From NCBI GenBank assembly GCA_000212915.1, contig CM001167.1:731780-795779 (forward strand): DNA of 64,000 nucleotides, given 5' to 3'. The notes beneath the pieces are model-generated. The model made no database searches. It had not been told where the DNA came from and saw only the letters and a list, made by a program, of their open reading frames with translations. Position numbers and translations under genes: made by a program. How positions within the stretch are numbered: position 1 is the first letter of the stretch; the number at the start of each line of letters is the position of its first letter. Shown here piece after piece: positions 9,138 through 15,751 of this stretch. This DNA is from Bacteroides coprosuis DSM 18011 (GTDB taxonomy: Bacteria > Bacteroidota > Bacteroidia > Bacteroidales > Bacteroidaceae).

Positions 9138-9201
9138 AATTTAGGTAAAGAGAGAGATAAAAAATTAACTTAATTTTAATTTGAACTTAATAGAAACAGA
9201 C

Positions 9202-10371
9202 ATGAAAAAGAGTTTACTTACAGCTGTATTTGCGTTAGCTTCACTTGGTGGTGTTGCTTATGCTCAAAGCAATGACAACATTTCTGTGAATACAGACAAA
9301 TACAAAGTTGAAACAAATCGTTTTTGGAATAATTGGTTTATTGACGCTAATGGTGGTGTTCAAGTTTATTTTGGAGATTCGGATGCAAAACAATCATTTA
9401 GCAAGAGATTAGCTCCAGCAATGGATATTTCTTTAGGTAAGTGGTTTACTCCAGGAATTGGACTTCGTATCGGATATATGGGGTTGCAATTAAAGGGAGC
9501 ATCAACTAGTCCTAATGCTGATTTTGCTTCATGCAATAGTTTTACAAAGGATGGTGAAACATATTATAAACAAAAATGGAACATGATGAACTTACACGGT
9601 GAAGTAATGTTCAATTTATCTAATATGTTTGCTGGTTATAATCCTAATCGTGTTTACTCATTCATCCCTTATCTAGGTATGGCATGGTTACACTCTTGGG
9701 ATACCCCTAAAAATGATGAATTAGGAGCAACTATTGGTCTTATTAACAAATTCCGTCTATCTCCAGCTTTAGATTTAAATATTGAAGCACGTGGTACTTT
9801 AGTTAAGGATCGCTTTGATGGTGAAGTTGGTGGAAAAAAATATGATGGGATTGGTGCAGTAACATTAGGTCTTACTTATAAATTCAAACAAAGAGACTTT
9901 AATAGAGGTACTGTAATTTCTACAGGTATTAGCGAAAGCGAAATGCGTCGTCTACAAAATCAATTACGTGATGCTCAAGCTTACAACAATCAGTTGAAAG
10001 ACGAAATCGAAGCTTTACGTAATAGAAAACCTGAAGTAGTTTACAAAGAAACTTCTGCTAACGATTCAAGAGTTGTCTTCTTCCAAATTGGTAAGAGCAA
10101 TTTAACTAGCAGAGATCTTGTAACAGTTCAAATGATGGCTGAATCTATCAAGGCTACAGATAAGACTTACAAAGTTGTAGGTTATGCTGATAGCGCAACT
10201 GGTAGCAAAGCACTTAACCAACGTTTAAGTGAAGCTCGTGCTAACGCTGTGAAAGATGCACTTATTAAAGAAGGTGTAAAAGAATCACAACTTGAAGTTG
10301 TTGGTATGGGTGGTGTAGATTCTGTATTTGGTAAAGACAACCAATTAAGCCGTGTAGTAATTGTTAAATAA
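9202..10371 (+). CDS. OmpA-family outer-membrane porin with C-terminal peptidoglycan-binding domain
   Basis: Major outer-membrane protein of the OmpA type. From the ATG at 9202 (a TTG seven codons upstream is the less likely start) it has a signal peptide ending near SLGGVAYA|QSND, then an N-terminal beta-barrel region to about residue 230 (alternating aromatic strands such as WFIDANGGVQVYF and AVTLGLTYKF). A short coiled-coil follows (SESEMRRLQNQLRDAQ to about residue 280), then an OmpA C-terminal domain that binds diaminopimelate peptidoglycan (VVFFQIGKSNL to the end, with LNQRLSEARANAVKDAL). Length 389 aa is typical of Bacteroidales OmpA proteins. Its long leader, strong promoter and strong terminator suggest high expression as a single gene. 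Confidence 0.92.
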   Translation: MKKSLLTAVFALASLGGVAYAQSNDNISVNTDKYKVETNRFWNNWFIDANGGVQVYFGDSDAKQSFSKRLAPAMDISLGKWFTPGIGLRIGYMGLQLKGASTSPNADFASCNSFTKDGETYYKQKWNMMNLHGEVMFNLSNMFAGYNPNRVYSFIPYLGMAWLHSWDTPKNDELGATIGLINKFRLSPALDLNIEARGTLVKDRFDGEVGGKKYDGIGAVTLGLTYKFKQRDFNRGTVISTGISESEMRRLQNQLRDAQAYNNQLKDEIEALRNRKPEVVYKETSANDSRVVFFQIGKSNLTSRDLVTVQMMAESIKATDKTYKVVGYADSATGSKALNQRLSEARANAVKDALIKEGVKESQLEVVGMGGVDSVFGKDNQLSRVVIVK

Positions 10372-10396
10372 TTAACATACAGAATTAATAATAAAG

Positions 10397-10425
10397 AAAA
10401 GGATGCCGGTTGGCATCCTTTTTTT
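10397..10425 (+). terminator. Rho-independent terminator of the OmpA-family gene
   Basis: Stem GGATGCC (10401-10407), loop GGTT, stem GGCATCC (10412-10418), extended by A:T pairs and followed by a run of T. It lies 26 bases after the porin stop and isolates it from thrA. Confidence 0.9.
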
Positions 10426-10464
10426 GTTTCCGTATATTTACAAAACAAATAGATACAAACACTT

Positions 10465-12903
10465 ATGAAAGTTATTAAGTTTGGAGGTTCATCTGTGGCT
10501 TCTGCAAATACTATAAAGCAGGTTAGGGCCATTGTCGAGTCTAAATCAGACACTCCCGTAATTGTAGTAGTATCCGCTCTAGGAGGAATTACTGACCAAT
10601 TATTGTCAACAGCTCATTTAGCAGCTGATGGTAATGTTGCATATGAAAAAGAGATTCTGTCTTTGATTAATAGGCATGAATCTGTAGTCAATGATTTATT
10701 TGATGATACAAAGAACCGAATGCAGCTTTCAATGCAAATGAAGAAGCTTTTGGATGAGCTTATTAATATCTTTAAGGGTGTTTATTTAATTAAAGATTTA
10801 TCATCTAAAACTTTAGATACAATAGTTAGTTACGGCGAAAGACTTTCTTCGTTAATTGTATCGGCTTCTATTCCCAAAGCCAAATGGGTCGATTCACGTG
10901 ATATTATTAAAACAGAGTTTAAACATGGCAAACATGTGCCTAATAGTGAACTGACAACTGAATTGATTCAGCAAGCTTTCAAATATACTCCTAAAGTAAC
11001 CGTCATGGGCGGTTTCATTTCTTCTGATGTTACCTCTGGAGATACTACAAACTTAGGTAGAGGTGGCTCCGATTATACTGCAGCTTTAGTAGCTACAGCT
11101 TTACATGCGTCTTGTCTTGAAATATGGACAGATGTAGATGGGTTTATGACAGCTGACCCAAAAGTTATTGATAAAGCTTATACTATCGAAGAGTTAACGT
11201 ATGATGAAGCCACTGAGTTATCCAACTTTGGTGCAAAAGTGATCTATCCTCCAACGATTTACCCTGTATGTCATACTAATATTCCTATTCTTGTTAAAAA
11301 TACATTTAATCCTTCTGGTGCTGGAACTGTAATTTCTTCCACTACTAAAGGAGCTTCTAAGCAAGTAATTAAGGGAATCTCTTCTATTGATAATACAAGC
11401 TTAATTACGGTACAAGGTTTAGGTATGGTAGGAGTTATCGGAGTAAATTACCGTATTTTTAAAGCTCTTGCTAAAAATGGTATTAGTGTATTCCTTGTTT
11501 CTCAGGCTTCTTCTGAAAATAGTACCTCAATTGGTGTAAGAGGAGAGGATACCCAAAGTGCCTGTAATGCATTGAATACAGAGTTTGCCAAAGAGATAGA
11601 GCAAGGAGTCATTTCGCCTATGAGGGCTCAAGAAGGTTTAGCAACTGTAGCTGTTGTTGGTAAAAATATGAAAGGCAATGCAGGTATTGCTGGACGTCTT
11701 TTCCAAACTATTGGTAGAAATGGGATTAATATTATTGCTTGTGCTCAGGGAGCTTCAGAAATGAATATCTCTATTGTAGTAGATGGGCATTTGCTTAGAA
11801 AGGCATTAAATGTAATTCATGATTCGTTTTTCTTATCAGAATACAAAGAACTTAATCTGTTTATATGTGGAATAGGGACTGTTGGAAGTAGCTTAATTGA
11901 TCAAATTAAATCTCAACGAAAGCGTTTAATGAATGAACAGCATCTAAAACTAAATGTGGTAGGGATAGCTAGCAGCTCTCGTTTATTGACCAATAGAGAA
12001 GGTCTTAATTTGGAAAATTACAGAGAAGTGCTTTATGATGCTGGTATCTCTAGTTCTCCATCTATCCTGAGAGATGAAATTATAAAGATGAATATTTATA
12101 ATTCTGTATTCGTAGATTGTACTGCGAGTGAATCTATAGCCGATTTATATCAAGATTTGTTAGGGCACAATGTTTCCATTGTTGCGGCTAATAAAATTGC
12201 TGCTTCATCAGCATACAACAATTATGCTGCATTAAAGAGAGTGGCACTCGATAAGGGTGTCAAATTCTTATTTGAGACTAATGTGGGAGCTGGGTTACCG
12301 ATAATTAATACTATTAATGATTTAATTAATAGTGGAGATAAAATACTGAAGATAGAGGCAGTACTTTCGGGTACTCTAAACTACATTTTTAATGAGATAA
12401 GTAAAGATGTGCCTTTTAGTAAAACAATACAGAATGCTCAAAAAGAAGGATTTTCAGAGCCTGATCCTCGTATTGATTTAAGTGGTACTGATGTTATTCG
12501 TAAACTAGTAATTTTAACTCGGGAAGCAGGTTATAGAATAGAGCAGTCAGACGTGGAAACGCATTTATTTATGCCCAATGAATTCTTTGATGGAACATTA
12601 GATGAATTTTGGAATCGTGTTCCTAGCTTAGATGAAGTTTTTGAAAAACGAAGGGCTGTATTAGAGAAAGAGAATAAGAAATGGCGATTTGTTGCTAAAT
12701 TTGAAAATGGACAGGCTTCTGTCGGGTTGAAAGAGGTTGATGTTTCGCACCCTTTTTATAATCTAGAAGGAAGCAATAATATTATTTTACTGACAACAGA
12801 TAGATATAAAGCATATCCTATGCAAATTCAGGGTTATGGAGCAGGTGCAGGTGTTACTGCGGCGGGTGTTTTTGCAGATATTATGAGTATAGCTAATATA
12901 TAA
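10465..12903 (+). CDS. thrA: Bifunctional aspartokinase / homoserine dehydrogenase
   Basis: Carries out the first and third steps from aspartate to homoserine, the precursor of threonine and methionine. The aspartokinase domain (1-300) has KFGGSS at 5-10 and the LGRGGSDYTA segment (197-206). Two ACT-type regulatory modules follow (about 305-455, including GMVGVIGVNYRIFKALA and NAGIAGRLFQTIGRNG). The homoserine dehydrogenase domain starts near 465 with the dinucleotide-binding CGIGTVGSS and contains KFLFETNVGAGLPI. Length 812 aa is typical for ThrA/MetL fusions. The next gene is an insertion sequence; no thrB, apgM or thrC lies nearby. The effector (Thr, Met or neither) cannot be read from sequence. 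Confidence 0.95.
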   Translation: MKVIKFGGSSVASANTIKQVRAIVESKSDTPVIVVVSALGGITDQLLSTAHLAADGNVAYEKEILSLINRHESVVNDLFDDTKNRMQLSMQMKKLLDELINIFKGVYLIKDLSSKTLDTIVSYGERLSSLIVSASIPKAKWVDSRDIIKTEFKHGKHVPNSELTTELIQQAFKYTPKVTVMGGFISSDVTSGDTTNLGRGGSDYTAALVATALHASCLEIWTDVDGFMTADPKVIDKAYTIEELTYDEATELSNFGAKVIYPPTIYPVCHTNIPILVKNTFNPSGAGTVISSTTKGASKQVIKGISSIDNTSLITVQGLGMVGVIGVNYRIFKALAKNGISVFLVSQASSENSTSIGVRGEDTQSACNALNTEFAKEIEQGVISPMRAQEGLATVAVVGKNMKGNAGIAGRLFQTIGRNGINIIACAQGASEMNISIVVDGHLLRKALNVIHDSFFLSEYKELNLFICGIGTVGSSLIDQIKSQRKRLMNEQHLKLNVVGIASSSRLLTNREGLNLENYREVLYDAGISSSPSILRDEIIKMNIYNSVFVDCTASESIADLYQDLLGHNVSIVAANKIAASSAYNNYAALKRVALDKGVKFLFETNVGAGLPIINTINDLINSGDKILKIEAVLSGTLNYIFNEISKDVPFSKTIQNAQKEGFSEPDPRIDLSGTDVIRKLVILTREAGYRIEQSDVETHLFMPNEFFDGTLDEFWNRVPSLDEVFEKRRAVLEKENKKWRFVAKFENGQASVGLKEVDVSHPFYNLEGSNNIILLTTDRYKAYPMQIQGYGAGAGVTAAGVFADIMSIANI

Positions 12904-12923
12904 GCTTGCGAAAAGCTACTAAA

Positions 12924-12946
12924 AAAGGAGGTTTAAGCCTCCTTTT
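12924..12946 (+). terminator. Terminator after thrA
   Basis: Hairpin AAAGGAGG (12924-12931), loop TTTAAG, CCTCCTTT (12938-12945), then T-rich sequence. It sits about 20 bases after the thrA stop, so thrA ends here and is not part of a longer thr operon. Confidence 0.85.
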
Positions 12947-13061
12947 CTAGGCTTGGATTAGAATTTCTATTTCGCTATGAACTAATTTCCTGATAATAAC
13001 GAATGATCTGTTGTGACTTTTCCTAAAAAAGGTAGACAGATTTCATTAATCATATACAGTT

Positions 13062-13436
13062 ATGAAATCAAAGAAGATGAATAGATATACAGATAGTGAA
13101 AGATTATCTATTCTGCGAGATCATTTTGAAACAGGTTCAAGCCGGGCATCCACAGCTAGAAAATATAATCTAGCTACTCCTAGTCTAATAAATTCATGGA
13201 TAAATCGATTTCGTTTTGAAGAATTAGAATTATCTTCCGACTGTAAATACAGCCAAGAGATGAAAAAGAAACAGGAAACAACCTCGACTGAATCTAGTTT
13301 ACAATCTCGTATACGAGATTTAGAAAAAGCTTTAGCTTACTCTAAACTGGAAGTTCTAGCATTGAACACTCTTATAGATATCGCTGAAAAACAAGAAGAA
13401 ATTACTATAAGAAAAAAATCTGGGGCCAAGCAGTAA
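13062..13436 (+). CDS. IS3-family transposase OrfA (helix-turn-helix subunit)
   Basis: First frame of the insertion sequence, 124 aa. The N-terminus is a helix-turn-helix of the IS3 OrfA type (YTDSERLSILRDHFETG, then SRASTARKYNLATPSLINSWINRF). The C-terminal 50 residues form a leucine/lysine-rich coiled coil (QSRIRDLEKALAYSKLEVLAL) that in IS3 elements mediates multimerisation. It ends with RKKSGAKQ and a TAA. OrfA alone is a DNA-binding regulator in this family; the active enzyme is the OrfAB fusion made by frameshifting in the A-run near its 3' end. Confidence 0.9.
   Translation: MKSKKMNRYTDSERLSILRDHFETGSSRASTARKYNLATPSLINSWINRFRFEELELSSDCKYSQEMKKKQETTSTESSLQSRIRDLEKALAYSKLEVLALNTLIDIAEKQEEITIRKKSGAKQ
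13412..13418 (+). other. Programmed -1 frameshift site (A7) joining OrfA and OrfB
   Basis: Seven consecutive A bases lie where the OrfA frame (AGA AAA AAA TCT) overlaps the OrfB frame, which is open from 13388 and lies in the -1 frame. A -1 slip turns ...RKKSGAKQ-stop into ...KKIWGQAVKQLHEQH..., running straight into OrfB. This is the standard IS3-family device for making the OrfAB transposase. Confidence 0.75.
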
Positions 13437-13459
13437 AACAGCTTCATGAGCAGCATAGT

Positions 13460-14347
13460 TTGCCAATACAGACTGCTTGTGGATTGTTTGGCCATTGTAG
13501 GCAAGCATATTATCAGTTAAAAACAAATTATTTTGAACGTTCCATGCGAGAAAATCAATGGATTCAAGTCGCTAAAGAGATTCGCTGTCAAGCGCCAGGA
13601 GTAGGTTCTATAAAGTTACACAAACAACTTAGTGAAATTTTTGGAGCAGAACATATGATTGGTCGGGATGCTTTTATAAAGCTATTACGTAAAAAAAAGA
13701 TGGTATTACCAGCTCCTAAACCACGACATACAACCAATTCAAATCATCGTTTTAGAAAGTATAAAAATTTAATTAAAGGTATTCAACTAAATAGACCAAA
13801 TCAGCTGTGGGTAGCTGATATCACCTATATTGACACACAGGTTGGTTTTACTTATTTGCACATAATAACCGATGCTTATTCTCGTCGTATTATGGGCTGG
13901 AAGCTGGCTGAGACTCTTAAGGCAGAGCATACATTAGAGGCTCTTAGAATGGCTATATCATACGCAGGGAAGAATAATCTAACAGACTTAATACATCACT
14001 CAGATAGAGGTGTGCAATACTGTAGTACAGATTATGTAAACGAGCTAAAAACGTATGACATTAACATCAGTATGACAGAAGACTCAAAACCAACAGATAA
14101 TGCTATTGCAGAAAGGGTTAATGGAATTATTAAACAAGAATTAATTTATAGACTTAAGCTTGTTAAAGATATAAAAGAACTAGAAGTTAAACTCTCATCC
14201 TTTATTGAATACTATAATATAAGGCGACCACATATGAGTTTAGGTATGCAGGCCCCAGATAAGGTTTATCTTCAGAGTGGACAGCAGAATAGACTATGGA
14301 AACCTAGAGTCTTTAAAAAGAGTAAGCAAGTAATAATACAACCATAA
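13460..14347 (+). CDS. IS3-family transposase OrfB (DDE integrase-type catalytic subunit)
   Basis: Catalytic half of the transposase with an RNase-H-like rve core. The acidic triad is visible: Asp120 (LWVADITYI), Asp182 (HHSDRGVQY) and Glu218 (DNAIAERVNG), numbered from the TTG at 13460. The 35 residues between the last two match the D(35)E spacing of IS3. The frame has no ATG near its start and stays open upstream to 13388, so expression is expected through -1 frameshifting from OrfA. An HTH_21-like segment (GSIKLHKQLSEIFG) precedes the core. The active site is complete with no internal stop, so this is not a pseudogene. Confidence 0.92.
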   Translation: MPIQTACGLFGHCRQAYYQLKTNYFERSMRENQWIQVAKEIRCQAPGVGSIKLHKQLSEIFGAEHMIGRDAFIKLLRKKKMVLPAPKPRHTTNSNHRFRKYKNLIKGIQLNRPNQLWVADITYIDTQVGFTYLHIITDAYSRRIMGWKLAETLKAEHTLEALRMAISYAGKNNLTDLIHHSDRGVQYCSTDYVNELKTYDINISMTEDSKPTDNAIAERVNGIIKQELIYRLKLVKDIKELEVKLSSFIEYYNIRRPHMSLGMQAPDKVYLQSGQQNRLWKPRVFKKSKQVIIQP

Positions 14348-14499
14348 TTTATTATTTAATTTTAAAATCAGAAAAGCTAAGAAGACATCTTTTATACCCC
14401 AAATCCGATTGTGACTATATATTCAGGTTGTGTATAAATATTATGTCTACTTAGTTAGTTATTTAACAAGAAAACTGTCTACCTATATCAGTATAAGAC

Positions 14500-14551
14500 A
14501 CACCGACATGATGATACCATAACACCGATAAGTTATTATCATATCGGTGTC
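14500..14551 (+). repeat. Intergenic hairpin repeat, copy A
   Basis: Contains ACACCGACATGATGATACC followed by a hairpin with arms ACACCGATA (14522-14530) and TATCGGTGT (14542-14550). Read on the plus strand it aligns with the minus strand of the copy at 22567-22643 over about 50 bases, with substitutions mostly in the spacer between the arms. The half that should lie to its left is missing; the right end of the IS takes its place. Confidence 0.65.
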
Positions 14552-14570
14552 AGATATTTGTTGTCTGATC

Positions 14571-15188
14571 TTATTTGAAAGCAACAAACACAAGAAACTT
14601 CCCATGTCCATCAATTTCTACAAGTTCTTTACTACTTTCATTTAAGGTGCCTTGCCACCAATTGGTGAAATCTCGTATAGGATAAACAAGGCTATTTGTC
14701 TTTAGGTGGGTAGCTCCAAAATTTATAATTGAAACTTGGCTACCTAGTGTTATTATTTCTTGGAAATGATCAATACACGGGTAAAATATTCCATAATCGG
14801 TAATCATCTTAACTTTTATATTTTGGATATACTCCATCAATAAGCTAATGTTTCCTAATGTATGATCTTCTCTTTTTCCTGTTGCCCCTACAATCGTAAT
14901 ATCATTATAGCCTCTATTCATAAGAAATGTGATGGCCTTTGTTAAGTCGTTAGTTTCTTGTTCTGTATAGATTTTGATAATAGAACTGTATTTCTCTTTG
15001 TTTGTAAGACTGATAGAGTCGCCATCTCCCACAATAAAATCAGGAATAATTCCCTTACTTATTAATTGATCTGCTGCTCCATCGCAAGAGATGAGGTAGG
15101 AGGCCTCATTTATATACCTTAGAGGTACTAGGTGAGTAGGGTAGTCTCCATTAGCTACAACTACTGCTTGTTGCCATTTTCTGTTCAT
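14571..15188 (-). CDS. thiN: Thiamine pyrophosphokinase
   Basis: Transfers pyrophosphate from ATP to thiamine, making the cofactor thiamine pyrophosphate in one step. The 205-aa protein shows the family motifs: the nucleotide-binding SYLISCDGAADQLISKG and FIVGDGDSIS near residues 32-57, EQETNDLTKAI, and GATGKREDHTLGN (about 103-115). A C-terminal thiamine-binding beta domain follows. Its start lies 38 bases inside the end of the PnuC-family gene, so the two are translated from one message. With the TonB receptor and TPP riboswitch upstream this forms a thiamine salvage operon. Confidence 0.93.
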   Translation of the reverse strand: MNRKWQQAVVVANGDYPTHLVPLRYINEASYLISCDGAADQLISKGIIPDFIVGDGDSISLTNKEKYSSIIKIYTEQETNDLTKAITFLMNRGYNDITIVGATGKREDHTLGNISLLMEYIQNIKVKMITDYGIFYPCIDHFQEIITLGSQVSIINFGATHLKTNSLVYPIRDFTNWWQGTLNESSKELVEIDGHGKFLVFVAFK

Positions 15189-15747
15189 GTGTCATTATCT
15201 TTTTCCACTTCATATAGCCCAAAACTGCAATAACAGTATAAATGAAGTATAAACCAGCAGTGAGATATAGTTCTTTATAAATATAAAGTCCACTGCTTAC
15301 AATATCGACAAGTATCCAACTGAGCCATTGCTCTACATACTTCTTGGCTAGCATCCACATACCTACAATGCTGAGTGCTGTGGTAAAACTGTCGAGCCAA
15401 GGTACATTACTATCTGTGAACTCAATAAGAATCCATGCGATACCTATAAAAAACACAACAAATGTACATAAAAGAGCTAGATAAATACGAGTTGGAGCAT
15501 GTGTTATGGGTAAATAATTGGTCTCTTTATTTTTCCCTCCATAGGTCCAATAAAGCCATCCATAAATTGCTGCTAAAAGATAGTAGATATTGATTCCAAA
15601 ATCGGCATATAATCCAGCATTATAATATACGAAAATATAGATAGCAGGCATAATTATGCCTGTTATCCATAAATAAATACTAGCCTTATATTCTAGCCAT
15701 AAATAGATTAAACCAACAAGGGTTCCAAATAATTCTAATACTGTCAT
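15151..15747 (-). CDS. pnuT: PnuC-family transporter, predicted thiamine transporter (PnuT)
   Basis: Inner-membrane facilitator of the PnuC fold with about seven helices and the family's Trp/Tyr-rich motifs (LVGLIYLWLEYKASIYLWITG; YGWLYWTYGG; WLSWILVDIVSSGLYIYK). PnuC proteins carry nicotinamide riboside, thiamine or riboflavin, and sequence alone does not settle the substrate. Here the operon does: a TPP riboswitch and TonB receptor upstream and thiamine pyrophosphokinase downstream, which traps the imported vitamin. The same trio is known as a thiamine uptake system in Bacteroides. Length 198 aa is normal. It starts 4 bases after the receptor stop and overlaps the kinase start. Confidence 0.88.
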   Translation of the reverse strand: MTVLELFGTLVGLIYLWLEYKASIYLWITGIIMPAIYIFVYYNAGLYADFGINIYYLLAAIYGWLYWTYGGKNKETNYLPITHAPTRIYLALLCTFVVFFIGIAWILIEFTDSNVPWLDSFTTALSIVGMWMLAKKYVEQWLSWILVDIVSSGLYIYKELYLTAGLYFIYTVIAVLGYMKWKKIMTHEQKMATSSSCS

Positions 15748-15751
15748 TGAG

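Larger units (their letters stand above)
13012..14502 (+). mobile_element. IS3-family insertion sequence, about 1.49 kb
   Basis: Two transposase frames sit between imperfect terminal inverted repeats. The left end (13014-13039) and the reverse complement of the right end (14475-14500) agree at 20 of 26 positions, with the inner 10 bases GGTAGACAG plus one A in full agreement; both begin with TG, as IS3 ends do. Adding two outer bases on each side (13012 and 14502) extends the match to 22 of 28. No clear 3-4-base target duplication is visible (TGT left, CCG right), so the exact ends are uncertain by a base or two or one flank has been rearranged. The element is otherwise intact and could be active. 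Confidence 0.85.

Noticed and set aside
13385-13460. OrfA stop and separate OrfB taken as a frameshifted, dead transposase
   Set aside because: The A7 run, the -1 relation of the frames, intact DDE residues and terminal repeats are the normal IS3 design rather than decay.
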